A stretch of 64,000 nt of DNA, taken from Gammaproteobacteria bacterium Ga0077536. Its GTDB lineage: Bacteria > Pseudomonadota > Gammaproteobacteria > Ga0077536. How positions within the stretch are numbered: the first letter of the stretch is position 1; each line of letters starts with the position of its first letter. The position numbers and the translations under genes were made by a program. The stretch lies in the NCBI GenBank assembly GCA_001464935.1, contig LNEL01000059.1:175084-239083 (forward strand), read 5' to 3'. Below are positions 43,884-52,799 of the stretch, piece by piece. Below the pieces are notes generated by a model, which searched no databases, was not told the origin of the DNA, and worked only from the letters and a program-made list of their open reading frames with translations.

Positions 43884-43978
43884 AGTTCGGATGTGTCGGG
43901 GACGACGTGCATGAATGTTTCTCTCGCGATTCGACGACCTGCTGCGGACCGCACTGACAGATCAGGAGAAGCAAGCCC

Positions 43979-44623
43979 ATGACGACCCGGTTTCCTGGCG
44001 TGCCGCGCGACGATGTCGTGCTGGTGCTGACCCACCTGCAGAACGAGTTCTGGCATCCCGAAGGCCGCGGCTACGCCTTCACGAAGGATTGCTTGCCGCA
44101 TGCCGACACCCTGCAGCGCATCCTTGCGGTGGTCGCCAGCTGTCGCGCAGCCGGCGTGCCGATCATCATGCACAACGAGACCTTCCGGCCCGGCCATCCC
44201 GAACTGGCGATCCGGCGCGGCGGCTACGTGCGCGGCTCGGGGCGGGTGCTGCAGTTGCCGGAGATGAACATGGCCGTCCGCGGCACCTGGGGCGCGGCGA
44301 CCCTGGAAGACTTGAAGCCGCGCCCGGACGCAGCCGAGTTCGAGATCGACAATGCGAAAGTCGATCCCTTCACGTGCAGTGAGTTCGAGCCGCTGCTGCG
44401 CAACCTCGATCGTCACGTGCTGGTGCTCGCCGGCCTTGCGACCAACTTCGGCATCGAGATGACGGCGCGCAGCGCCAACGAACGCGACTACGGCGTGGTG
44501 GTGCTCGCCGACTGCGTCGACCGGATGCTCGGCGACTACAGCGAGATGACGTTGACGACCCTGCTGCCCTACTTCGGGCGCGTGATGGAATCCGCCACGT
44601 TCATCGACGAACTGGCGCGCTGA
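43979..44623 (+). CDS. isochorismatase-like protein lacking the usual catalytic residues
   Basis: A 214-residue protein with the isochorismatase/cysteine-hydrolase fold. The catalytic Asp position (normally DxQ) reads T18-H19-L20-Q21; the Lys motif NAKVDPF is kept; the Cys position in the usual ATNVCVE motif is a Gly (ATNFGIEMTAR). Gly there is normal in isochorismatases proper, but the missing Asp is not. Either another residue (perhaps H19) acts, or the protein is a binding or pseudo-enzyme. It starts in MTTRFPG and is monocistronic. Confidence 0.75.
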   Translation: MTTRFPGVPRDDVVLVLTHLQNEFWHPEGRGYAFTKDCLPHADTLQRILAVVASCRAAGVPIIMHNETFRPGHPELAIRRGGYVRGSGRVLQLPEMNMAVRGTWGAATLEDLKPRPDAAEFEIDNAKVDPFTCSEFEPLLRNLDRHVLVLAGLATNFGIEMTARSANERDYGVVVLADCVDRMLGDYSEMTLTTLLPYFGRVMESATFIDELAR

Positions 44624-44719
44624 CGTCGCGGGCGCTGCCAGGCGCCGGCCGCGACCGGCGACGCCGGCACACCCGTCAGGTGTCGCGCTGGCGCGGGCCC
44701 GGTTGGATCCGTGCCAACT

Positions 44720-46078
44720 TCAACGCGTCATGTCCGGCGGCTGCATGACGCCGAGCTGGGTCAGAAAACCCAGGTTGTCCGGGACCACCCAGTCCGCCTC
44801 GATGCGGCCGTCCTTCACGCGGTAGATCGAGATGCCCTTCAGTTCGATGTCCTTCTGCGTCGGCGTCTCGCCCATGAACGAATTGACGTGGCGACCGCGG
44901 CCGCTCCAGCGCACGGCAATCCGGTCGCCGTCACACACGCGATCGTGGAGTTCGAAGTGCCAGCCGGCGAAGCTTGAGTTGTTCTTCATGACGAGTGCCT
45001 TGAGCCCGGCGACGCCCGGCGGGAAGTGCGGATCGTTGAACTCGAAGCCGGGGCTCAGCACCTCGTCGAGCACGGCCATGTCGGCGCCGGTGAAGCCTTC
45101 GTTGAACAGCCGCGAGACGAGGCGTCGCTGCGTGCCGCTGCAGCCGCTGCCCTGCGTGGGGTAGGAAAGGGGTTCGGGCAGACCGTCGAGCACCTCGGCC
45201 GGCACGCCGTGGGCGCGCGGACCGAACGCGCCGAAGCCGGGCCCGCGCGTCCACCAGAGAATTTCCGGCGCCTTCAGGGTCGGGAAGCGCGCCGTCATGT
45301 GGCGCACGATCTCGGGCAGCGGCACGCCGATCGCGGCGACCGACGCATACTCCTGCATGTAGGCGATGGCGTCGTCGAGCAGGCGCGCGTCGCCCGGCGG
45401 ACCGTGCCCCGGATATACCTGCGCGGGCGCAAGATCGCGCAGCTGCTCCAGCGCCGTGATCCAGCCCCGCGGGTTGTCGAGATCCGCGAAGTAGGCGTGC
45501 ATGCCGGAGAACACCACGTCGCCGCCGATCACCGCGCGCAGGGACGGCACGTGGAAGGCGGTTGCGTGCATCGTCTCCGCGGGCGGCATGTCGACCCAGA
45601 CGATCTCCTGCCCTTCCAGCAGTGTGCGTTCACCGCTGAAGACTTCGGGCAACACCGGTTCACGCGGCAGCTGATCGCCGAACACCGGCTGCCAGTGCCG
45701 CCACTTGGCGCGGAACTCGGTCTCGATCTCCCGTCGCACTTCGGGCCGCGCGAGAACCCTGGCTTGCGGGAAGCGCGCGATGACCGGTGCGAGACCCATG
45801 TAGTGATCCGGGTGGCCGTGCGTGATGAGCACGTACTTCAATGTGCGGCCAGACGCAGCGATCTGCGCGGCAAGCGCCGCGCCGTCGGCGGTCAGCCACG
45901 CACCGTCTATCAGCACTGCGTCCTGCTCGCCGAGAATGAGGTAGGCGTTCTCGGCGATGCCGCTGCCGCGGGCGGTGAATACGTCGATGGTGAGTTCTGC
46001 GGCCATGCTGGCGAGGCTGCACAGCAGGATCAGCGCGCCCGTCAGCAGGCGGGACGCATGGCAGGGAATGGCGGACAT
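44720..46078 (-). CDS. metallo-beta-lactamase-fold hydrolase fused to a SnoaL-like domain
   Basis: A 452-residue secreted fusion. After a signal peptide (MSAIPCHASRLLTGALILLCSLASMAA) comes an MBL domain with the zinc motif THGHPDHYMG, AFHVPSLRAVIGGDVVFSG and VYPGHGPPGD. The C-terminal 130 residues (RRLVSRLFNEGFTGADMAVLDEVLSPGFEF...GLKALVMKNNSSFAGW...RVKDGRIEADWVVPDN) are a SnoaL/polyketide-cyclase-like domain. GGAGGA nine bases upstream marks the ATG at 46078. The combination suggests hydrolysis followed by binding or cyclisation of a product; no substrate is known. Confidence 0.8.
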   Translation of the reverse strand: MSAIPCHASRLLTGALILLCSLASMAAELTIDVFTARGSGIAENAYLILGEQDAVLIDGAWLTADGAALAAQIAASGRTLKYVLITHGHPDHYMGLAPVIARFPQARVLARPEVRREIETEFRAKWRHWQPVFGDQLPREPVLPEVFSGERTLLEGQEIVWVDMPPAETMHATAFHVPSLRAVIGGDVVFSGMHAYFADLDNPRGWITALEQLRDLAPAQVYPGHGPPGDARLLDDAIAYMQEYASVAAIGVPLPEIVRHMTARFPTLKAPEILWWTRGPGFGAFGPRAHGVPAEVLDGLPEPLSYPTQGSGCSGTQRRLVSRLFNEGFTGADMAVLDEVLSPGFEFNDPHFPPGVAGLKALVMKNNSSFAGWHFELHDRVCDGDRIAVRWSGRGRHVNSFMGETPTQKDIELKGISIYRVKDGRIEADWVVPDNLGFLTQLGVMQPPDMTR

Positions 46079-46204
46079 GCGGGTGCTTCCTCCGATGGAC
46101 CGTGACGGAGTATAAGAAGCCGACAATTGGGTGCTTGCCTGCAGCGGCACACACGATTGACCCGGCGAGCAGTGCAGGCCTGGCAACGGATCGGAGCGTG
46201 GGAC

Positions 46205-47176
46205 ATGCAGTCAGGATCGCAGGGCGCCGGCAGCGCATTCGGACTCGGCGCATGGCGCGAACGCGTGGGGGCGGCCTTCATGCGTTTCGAGATGGAAGCG
46301 CCGCCGCGCGGCAGTTTCATCGGCAGCCTGGCCCAGGCCACACTGGGTCCGCTGCGGCTGTACGACTTCACTGCGTCGGCCCACGCCGCCCGGCGGCGCC
46401 CGGATTCCGCGCCGGCAGGCGACATGGCGGCAATCCTCGCGGTCACGCAGGTCGAGGGCGCGTGTTGCTATACCGATGCGACGACCACCCTCACGCTGGG
46501 GCCGGGCGACGTCCTGTTCGTGCGACCCGGCCTGCGCTTCGACATGCATTTCCCACACGACATGCGCCTGCGCGTGGTGGCGATGCCGGCGCCGCTGCTG
46601 GCGCACGGCCCGCTCGGCCACGGCCGGTGCGCCAGCACCGTTGCCCGCGCCGGCACGGGCACGACCGCGATCGGTCAGGCGCTTCTCGACGGGGTGTATG
46701 CGCAGGCGGCACGTTTGTCTGGCATCGAACAGCGACGCATGGCGCGCCTGCTCGTCGACATGTTCGAGCTGCTGGCGGGGGTGGCGCTGGCGCACACCGG
46801 GAACGGTGGCCAGGGCACCCGTGCAGCGCAACTCACCCGCGTCCTGGCTTCCGTGCGCGAGCAGCTCGCCGATCCCGATCTCGATGCGCGAACAGTCGCA
46901 TCGGCTCTGGGCATCTCGCCCCGCTACGTGCGCGAACTCCTCCACGCGCAGGGCACGAACTTCCGCAGGCTCGTGCTCGAGCAGCGCCTCGACCGTTGTC
47001 GTGAAGATCTGCTCGACCCGCTGCAGCGACATCGCCCGGTCAGCGACATCGCCTTCGGGTGGGGCTTCAACAGCGCTGCGCACTTCACGCGCGTGTTCCG
47101 CGCCCGGTATGGACTGCCGCCGGCGAGCCTGCGGCAGCGCCATGCCTCAGCAGCCACGTCCGCCGGCGTCGCGTGA
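46205..47176 (+). CDS. AraC-family transcriptional regulator
   Basis: A 323-residue regulator. The N-terminal half resembles the AraC cupin/ligand domain (GDMAAILAVTQVEGAC...LGPGDVLFVRPGLRFDMHF); the C-terminal 100 residues form the AraC/XylS double helix-turn-helix (LDARTVASALGISPRYVRELLH; VSDIAFGWGFNSAAHFTRVFRARYG). GGAG seven bases upstream supports the ATG at 46205. It is divergent from the MBL-SnoaL gene, which it may regulate. Its last 30 bases overlap the convergent surface-protein gene. Confidence 0.85.
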   Translation: MQSGSQGAGSAFGLGAWRERVGAAFMRFEMEAPPRGSFIGSLAQATLGPLRLYDFTASAHAARRRPDSAPAGDMAAILAVTQVEGACCYTDATTTLTLGPGDVLFVRPGLRFDMHFPHDMRLRVVAMPAPLLAHGPLGHGRCASTVARAGTGTTAIGQALLDGVYAQAARLSGIEQRRMARLLVDMFELLAGVALAHTGNGGQGTRAAQLTRVLASVREQLADPDLDARTVASALGISPRYVRELLHAQGTNFRRLVLEQRLDRCREDLLDPLQRHRPVSDIAFGWGFNSAAHFTRVFRARYGLPPASLRQRHASAATSAGVA

Positions 47177-48120
47177 AGGGCGCGGGCGCGCTCGAATGTC
47201 TAAACCCCGACGCGCTTGCGCGCCGCGCTGACGTCCGAGCTTCCACGCCAGCGGCAACGCGCTCGCCAGCAACCACACGGCCCCCGGTACCGGTACCGCC
47301 GCCGGGAAGGCGTAGTTGAAGCCCGTGTCACTGGTCAACGTGACGCCCAGCGACGGATCGACGCCCGCCCTGTAGAGATACGCGGAGTTGCCGCAATCAG
47401 CCGCGTTGTTGCGGCCATTGAGCACGTTGATGGCGCTCCAGCTTGGAGATCATGAGGGTGAACGCGGTCAGGCCATAGGTCACGGAGAGCACGTCTGCCG
47501 ACCTTGGCGGAAAAGGTGGATTCAAAGTCTTCCAGTGAATCCACATTGAACGCAGAGTCGTTCGATTGTCCGACCTGCTGGTTGAACCCGTTCAACCCGA
47601 ACGACAGCCGGCCGCCACCGCTGCCGCTGACGTCGAGCAACACCCTGACCGACACGCCCGTGCCAGCCGGCAGCACTGAGGATTCCACTTTCACGCGATC
47701 GGTGATCTGGGCATGCGCTCGGCCGCCGATGCTGACGTTGTTGCCGCCGGCCCCCTGGATCTGGACGAATGTCGACGCATGGAGCTGGCCGCGAGATGCG
47801 AAGGCGCGTGCATTGCCGTTCATCACGAAATTCGGCACCTGCGAGACATTGCCGGTGTCGAACGTCGAGCGGGTCCTGGTCACGGTGCCCGTGTTCACCG
47901 GCCACGCACCGAGGCCGATGTTCTCGACGATTCTGACGCAGCCGGTTGAACCCGTACTGCCCGTGGCGCAGCCTGGTGCATTCAGGACGCTGTCCGCGCT
48001 CGGCGGGACACTGTGCTGGGTGATGAGAAAGGCTTCCACACTGACAGTAGCCGCGGATGCTGCGAGTGACAGCGTGCGAAGCCCGGTGGTGACACCGAGC
48101 TTCGCTGACTTCATCCCCAT
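47147..48120 (-). pseudogene. exosortase-type surface protein with two frameshifts
   Basis: A paralogue of the protein at 27896. The 5' part (start at 48120, weak ribosome site) reads to DSLEDFESTFSAKVG. The frame then has to change near 47496 (one extra base) to read GDVLSVTYGLTAF, and again near 47441-47448 to read WSAINVLNGRNNAADCGNSAYLYRAGVDPSLGVTL. It ends in a sorting tail VPVPGAVWLLASALPLAWKLGRQR. Two single-base changes mean a pseudogene or poor base calling. Its stop lies inside the AraC 3' end. Confidence 0.72.
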
Positions 48121-48393
48121 GACGATCTTGCTCTCTGCTGCGTGCACAGTGCCGTGCGCCCTTGGGTTCACCCTTGCCGGGCTGCCGGTTGCCTGATGCA
48201 GCGAGCGGTATCAGCCGAGCCTCGGGCGGGCATCGGACGATCGTTCGATAGAGCGGCCGCTGCCGGGCCCGGGATCGCGACTGTCCCGTGAGCACGGCCG
48301 AAGTGACGACAGCGCGAGGATGCCCGCCGTTCGGGCGCAGCGGGCATGGCGGACGTTGGCGGGCCGCGCGGGTGCGCGTCCTCGCTGTGATGA

Positions 48394-49104
48394 TCAGGCG
48401 CTTTGCCGTTTGAGACTGTCCACGAACCGGCTCAGGCCACGCCTGACACGGCTGTGGAAGTCGGGCTCCACGTAGGGCGCGAGCGTCATGGCGATCAGCT
48501 CGAGTCCATGCGCGATCGCTGCGGGACTGACGCTGGCATCCTCGCGATAGTGTTCGGCGTGGCGCGGCCATCCGTTCCACAGCACCCACATGTTCTCCGC
48601 CAGATTCCTGCAGTCGCGCGGGCTCGCGCTCATCGGACCCGGATGATGTTTGACCACGTTGCAGATGATCCGGTAGACCCAGTCGATGCCCGCAATGGTG
48701 AACTGCCGGTAGTTGTGCTCGAGTTCGGCGTTGCCGGTCGTCAGTTCCAGCGCCGACGACACCATGAAGCGGTAGCGCCACAACACCCTGGCGCCATTCG
48801 AATAACAGCCCACCAGCCGGTCCACGTCCACGATCTCGCCGGGCCGCAGGGCCAGGGTCTGGCCCAGTTCATCGTGCAGACGCGTGAGGATCTCGAGCAC
48901 GATCGCCTGCAGGTTGCTGAAGTGGTAATACAGGTTGCCGTGGCTGATCCCCAGGTGCGCGGCCACCTGGGTCGTTCCAATCAGGTTGCCACGCGCATTC
49001 AGCAGCTCGATCGCGGCCTCCACGATGCGCTCACGGTTGCCTGCGCGCTTGTTCCGGGGCCGCACGGTCGGCGCAGCCGGTTCTGGCTTCTTCGATAGGC
49101 TCAT
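48394..49104 (-). CDS. TetR-family repressor
   Basis: A 236-residue regulator with an N-terminal TetR helix-turn-helix (RERIVEAAIELLNARGNLIGTTQVAAHLGISHGNLYYHFSN, residues 24-64) and a helical ligand-binding C-terminal domain. It is divergent from the P450-DUF3237 pair. The near-perfect palindrome at 49184-49203 between them is the likely operator, so it probably represses the P450 operon, and itself, until a ligand is present. Confidence 0.87.
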   Translation of the reverse strand: MSLSKKPEPAAPTVRPRNKRAGNRERIVEAAIELLNARGNLIGTTQVAAHLGISHGNLYYHFSNLQAIVLEILTRLHDELGQTLALRPGEIVDVDRLVGCYSNGARVLWRYRFMVSSALELTTGNAELEHNYRQFTIAGIDWVYRIICNVVKHHPGPMSASPRDCRNLAENMWVLWNGWPRHAEHYREDASVSPAAIAHGLELIAMTLAPYVEPDFHSRVRRGLSRFVDSLKRQSA

Positions 49105-49183
49105 CTGAATCGGTTCCGAAGGGTTCCTTCAGCGCCACCGGACGGGTGCGCTTGACAGGAACCGAGGATAGAGGAAAAACTCT

Positions 49184-49203
49184 ATTAGACTAAACCGTCT
49201 AAT
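49184..49203. promoter_or_regulatory. palindromic operator, probable TetR site
   Basis: ATTAGACTAAACCGTCTAAT: two perfect 7-bp arms (ATTAGAC / GTCTAAT) separated by six bases, in an AT-rich patch inside the 197-base divergent region. A TTGACA hexamer stands just to its left (49152-49157). Symmetry, spacing and position fit a TetR-dimer operator. Confidence 0.6.
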
Positions 49204-49301
49204 TCGGGGCCGACCGCCCGGCCGCGACGGTTCAGGGCTGGACGCAACCCAAGCCAGGCGGCGGCGACCGCAGCGCGCAACGAGCAGAAGAGGACGCAAC
49301 G

Positions 49302-50519
49302 ATGAGCGAGATTCCGGCAGGTGTTCCGGGCGGCGACTGGTGTGGGGCCGACCCGTTCGAGGCAGGTTTTCGCGACAATCCGTACCCGGCCCTCCACGGC
49401 CTGCGCGAGCGCGATCCGGTCAACCTGACGCCGGTGGGAACCTGGCGCATCAGTCGCTACGACGATGTGGCCCGAATCTTTCGCGAGGCCAGTACCAGCA
49501 TGACGTTGAGCAACGGCGAGTCACCGAACTTCGACCCTCTCGACAGGCGTGGCAGCTTCCTCGAATTCATGCTGAACAAGGACGATCCCGAGCACCAGCG
49601 GCTGCGCCGTCTCGCAGCGCTGTCGCTGAATTTCAAAACCACGCGCATGATGGAAGACGAGGTCAAACTGACCGTCGCGCAGGCGATGGATGCGGCCCTC
49701 GCGCGAGGCGGCATGGACATCATTCCACACATGGCGCACAACGTGCCGTCGCGCATGGTCTGCAAGATCATGGGCATCCCGGAGTGTGACCGCGAGAAGT
49801 TCAACGGCTGGACCGCCGCCAGAACCAATGCCTTCTTCGCGAGGTTCCTGCCACCCGACATTCAACAGCGCACGCGTGACGCGGGCCACGCGATGGCCGA
49901 CTATTTCGAGGCCCTGCTGGCCGAGCGCCGCCAACATCTCGGCGACGATCTGATCAGCACCATGATCCGCGCCAACGAAGAAGCCGACCGGCTCAGTGAC
50001 GACGCACTCGTGATCCAGGCCATCGGCATCATCATTGCCGGGTATGAAACCACGATCGGATTGATCGGCAACGGCATGCGCGCGCTGATGGACCATCCGG
50101 ATCAAATGGAGAAGTTGCGCCAGAGGCCCGAACTGATCGACAACGCGGTCAATGAGTGCCTGCGCTACGACACGCCAATCCTGTTCAACTGGCGTGTGTT
50201 GCAGGCACCGTTCGAGATCGGCGGGAAGACCCTGCCCACGGATGCCGTGATCTGGCCCATGCTCGGCGCTGCGAACCGGGATCCGGCGCGCTTCGATCAT
50301 CCGGACGTCTTCGACATCGAGCGCAAGAACGTGGCGCACCAGTCGTTCGGTGGTGGCATCCATCACTGCATCGGCAATTCGCTGGCGCGCATGGAAGCGC
50401 GTCACGCGTTCCACGAGTTCGTCGAACGCACCAGGGGCATGCGCATCGAGCAGGGAACGCTCGAGTGGTCGCATTCCTTCTTTCGCGTGATGGCATCCCT
50501 GCCCATCACTTTCCACTAA
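49302..50519 (+). CDS. cytochrome P450
   Basis: A 405-residue soluble bacterial P450. The heme ligand is C356 in FGGGIHHCIGNSLARMEA; the I-helix AGYETT (residues 246-251) carries the oxygen-activating acid/Thr pair; the ExxR motif is ECLRYD. AGAGGA precedes the start. It is divergent from the TetR gene and followed after 14 bases by a DUF3237 gene. No ferredoxin or reductase gene is adjacent, so electrons must come from elsewhere. The substrate is not predictable; hydrophobic compounds are typical for this type. Confidence 0.92.
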   Translation: MSEIPAGVPGGDWCGADPFEAGFRDNPYPALHGLRERDPVNLTPVGTWRISRYDDVARIFREASTSMTLSNGESPNFDPLDRRGSFLEFMLNKDDPEHQRLRRLAALSLNFKTTRMMEDEVKLTVAQAMDAALARGGMDIIPHMAHNVPSRMVCKIMGIPECDREKFNGWTAARTNAFFARFLPPDIQQRTRDAGHAMADYFEALLAERRQHLGDDLISTMIRANEEADRLSDDALVIQAIGIIIAGYETTIGLIGNGMRALMDHPDQMEKLRQRPELIDNAVNECLRYDTPILFNWRVLQAPFEIGGKTLPTDAVIWPMLGAANRDPARFDHPDVFDIERKNVAHQSFGGGIHHCIGNSLARMEARHAFHEFVERTRGMRIEQGTLEWSHSFFRVMASLPITFH

Positions 50520-50533
50520 TCGAGGCGCATCCC

Positions 50534-50989
50534 ATGTCCGACCCTGTGCTCGAAACCCGTTGGTTGATGGCCCTGCAAGGCAGCATTCCTGCGCCCGTCG
50601 TCGTCTCGCCCTCGCTGATGATCTTCAACGTCCTCGATGCGACCATCGACAGCCCGCGCATCAAGGCCAGGTGCCTGAGCCCCAGTGGCGACTGGGTGCA
50701 GGTTCAACACAACGGCAACTGGAAGCTCGATGTGCGCCTGCTGATGGAGGCTGATGACGGTTCACCGATCTATATTCATTACAACGGTGTGCTGCGCATG
50801 AATCCCGAACTGGCCGCGCGCCTCGGCCGGGGCGAAGAGCTGGCCGGTGATGAGGCCTACTTCCGCAGCGCTCCATACTTCCAGACGTCCTCGGAGAAAT
50901 ACGGCTGGCTGAACGGCATCCTCGCCATCGGCAAAATTCGCAGCTTCGGCGGCGGCAAGGTCGTCTACGATATCTTCGAAGTCCTGTGA
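50534..50989 (+). CDS. DUF3237 protein
   Basis: A 151-residue cytosolic protein of the DUF3237 family. Features include GDWVQVQHNGNWKLDVRLLMEADDGSPIYIHYNGVLRM, then YFRSAPYFQTSSEKYGWLNGILAIGKIRS and the C-terminal VVYDIFEVL. DUF3237 proteins have a barrel-like ligand-binding fold and often sit with catabolic genes for aromatic or steroid compounds; none has a settled function. It follows the P450 after 14 bases and is probably co-transcribed. Confidence 0.82.
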   Translation: MSDPVLETRWLMALQGSIPAPVVVSPSLMIFNVLDATIDSPRIKARCLSPSGDWVQVQHNGNWKLDVRLLMEADDGSPIYIHYNGVLRMNPELAARLGRGEELAGDEAYFRSAPYFQTSSEKYGWLNGILAIGKIRSFGGGKVVYDIFEVL

Positions 50990-51038
50990 ACGCTGGATGA
51001 AACCCGCGGCTCGCGATCATCGGGAGACAGGCGAGACT

Positions 51039-51101
51039 GGGGACACCCACCGTTCGCCGCACGCTGCAGCACAGCGGTCGCTTGAAACAGTGGGTGTCCC
51101 C
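51039..51101. repeat. complete 63-bp GGTGGGTGTCCC element
   Basis: GGGGACACCCACC at 51039 and AGTGGGTGTCCCC at 51089-51101 are near-perfect inverted ends (12 of 13) around a 37-base core containing GCTGCAGCACAGCGGTCGCT. The whole can fold into one long hairpin. Confidence 0.8.
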
Positions 51102-51143
51102 GATGATTGACGACAATCGCGGGCGAAAGCCCATGGGCACCGC

Positions 51144-51174
51144 GTAGGTTGGGCTGACGCAGGAAGCCCAACAC
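51144..51174. repeat. TAGGTTGGGCT-type palindrome
   Basis: GTTGGGCT and AGCCCAAC form an 8-bp stem around an 11-base loop. This class (GTAGGTTGGGCTGACG...GCCCAACA) is widespread between genes in proteobacteria; only one copy is present here. Confidence 0.55.
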
Positions 51175-51214
51175 GGGCGTCTCTGTTGGCACCCCATCAC
51201 GCCGGGCCACCAAC

Positions 51215-51349
51215 GGCCTCACGAAAGCTCGGTATGCCCGGGTGCAACGCAGCGGAATCCGGGATCTGCGAATGCAGACAAGTCGCTCCCGGGTTCCGCG
51301 CTGCGCGCTACACCCGGGCTACACGAGGGCGCCGGAGATGCACCTTCCC
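51215..51349. repeat. 135-bp palindromic repeat, copy 2
   Basis: Second copy of the element at 30605-30741. The outer CCCGGGTG...CCCGGG blocks are paired: CCCGGGTGCAACGCAGCGG corresponds to the complement of CCGCGCTGCGCGCTACACCCGGG. Confidence 0.75.
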
Positions 51350-51356
51350 GAGACTT

Positions 51357-51417
51357 GGGACACCCACCATTCGTCGCATGCCGAGACACGGCGGTCGCCT
51401 GGACTGGTGGGTGTCCC
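51357..51417. repeat. complete 61-bp GGTGGGTGTCCC element
   Basis: GGGACACCCACC (51357-51368) and GGTGGGTGTCCC (51406-51417) are perfect 12-bp inverted ends. The core contains ACGGCGGTCGCCTGG, related to the CAGCGGTCGCTTG core of the neighbouring element, so the two share one ancestor. Confidence 0.8.
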
Positions 51418-51451
51418 TTGTCTCCTTGAACCTCTGCGACCGTATTCGACC

Positions 51452-52567
51452 TCAGCTGTTGAGGATCAGGTCGTCGTCGATCATCCCTTCATTGTCGCGC
51501 ACGAATCCCTTCCAGCTCTTCATGTACTCGATGAAGGTGGCACCGAGCCCCTCGGCGCGCAGATGTTCCGGTGACACCGGCAGGTCCACGGGCACGAAGT
51601 CCGCGTCGGTGCGCAGGCGGTTCGGAAAATCGTGATGCAGAATCGCGGCCCGGCCGAGCATGATCCAGTCCACGCCCAGGTCCATCGCGCGCTGGAGCTC
51701 GGCGGGGGTTCGGAGCTTGCCAGCGACACCCAGGCGCACGCCTTTGCGATCCAGCTCGGTGAAATGGCTCAGCAGACTCTTGCCGCCGGCGGCGCCGTCT
51801 TCCGGCATCTTGAACACATCCCACATCGACATGTCGAGATACTCGATGAGTTCATCGCGCATCAGCTGGTCGGCGACCTGCACCACTTCCTGCAGGTTCA
51901 TGCCGAAGCGCTCGGGCGACAGGCGCACCCCGATCGAGAAATCAGTCCCGCAGCGTTGCCGGATGCCGTGAATGATGTCGAAGATCGGGCGCTGGCGATT
52001 GGCGAGCGACCCACCGTAGCGATCGGTACGATGGTTGATGTCCGCCGACAGGAACTGCGCGAGGATGTAGCCATGTGCGGCATGCAGTTCCACGCCGTCG
52101 AAGCCGGCCTTCTCCGCGCGCTGTGCGGCACGGATGAAGGCTTCGATCATGGCGTCGACTTCCGCCGTGGTCATCGCGCGCGCGTTCCACTTCTCATTGT
52201 CCGACGCGCACAGGGGCTGCATGCCGATCACGTCAGCGGGGCAGCGCATGCCACCGTGATAGAGCTGCACGACCGCGATGCTGTCGTTCGCCTTGATGGT
52301 GCTGGCGAGGCGGGTCAGGCCGGGCAGGTGATCGTCGGAAAAGATGCCCAGCTGCCCTGGAAAACCCTTCCCCTCTTCCTGGACGTGGGCTGCGCACGTC
52401 ATCGTCAGGCCGAAGCCGCCTTCGGCACGCTTCGTCAGCCAGCGGTATTCGTCTTCGGAACAGGTTCCGTCCTCGTGGCTCTGCAGATTGGTGAGCGGCG
52501 CCAGCATGAAGCGATTCTTCATGGCGGGCCCGCGGTTGAAAGTCAGCGGGGAATACAGCGAATTCAT
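51452..52567 (-). CDS. NADH:flavin oxidoreductase (Old Yellow Enzyme family)
   Basis: A 371-residue FMN TIM-barrel enzyme. The N-terminal MNSLYSPLTFNRGPAMKNRFMLAPLTN is typical; FDGVELHAAHGYILAQFLSADINHRTDRYGGSLANR holds the His-Gly substrate site; the FMN phosphate site includes GVAGKLRTPAELQRAMDLGVDWIMLGRAA. Such enzymes reduce activated C=C bonds. The start at 52567 is chosen because upstream in-frame residues are Arg/Pro-rich and non-conserved. It is near the P450 operon but on the opposite strand. Confidence 0.88.
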   Translation of the reverse strand: MNSLYSPLTFNRGPAMKNRFMLAPLTNLQSHEDGTCSEDEYRWLTKRAEGGFGLTMTCAAHVQEEGKGFPGQLGIFSDDHLPGLTRLASTIKANDSIAVVQLYHGGMRCPADVIGMQPLCASDNEKWNARAMTTAEVDAMIEAFIRAAQRAEKAGFDGVELHAAHGYILAQFLSADINHRTDRYGGSLANRQRPIFDIIHGIRQRCGTDFSIGVRLSPERFGMNLQEVVQVADQLMRDELIEYLDMSMWDVFKMPEDGAAGGKSLLSHFTELDRKGVRLGVAGKLRTPAELQRAMDLGVDWIMLGRAAILHHDFPNRLRTDADFVPVDLPVSPEHLRAEGLGATFIEYMKSWKGFVRDNEGMIDDDLILNS

Positions 52568-52799
52568 GGACGCCTTTTCGTTATCCGGGAGATTGATGGA
52601 AACGCTTGCCGCCACTGGTGCGGCGGTGAGCGCGACGGGAGTATACCTTCCCGGTTCCAGCCGGACGCATCGCGGCCGCCGCGGCCGCATGCCCCTGTGG
52701 GGATTGGCCGGAATCTGTCACCATTTTCGACCACAGACCTGAGCGGCAGCGGTCGCCAGTCAACCGCGTTCGGGAATCGCTTGAATCAGCCACCAGACG

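Larger units (their letters stand above)
50990..51451. other. repeat-dense intergenic region
   Basis: No gene. From left to right: a complete 63-bp GGGGACACCCACC...GGTGTCCCC element (51039-51101), a short palindrome of the TAGGTTGGGCT...AGCCCAAC type (51144-51174), copy 2 of the 135-bp palindrome (51215-51349), and a second complete 61-bp element (51357-51417). It is the densest repeat site in the window. Confidence 0.75.
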
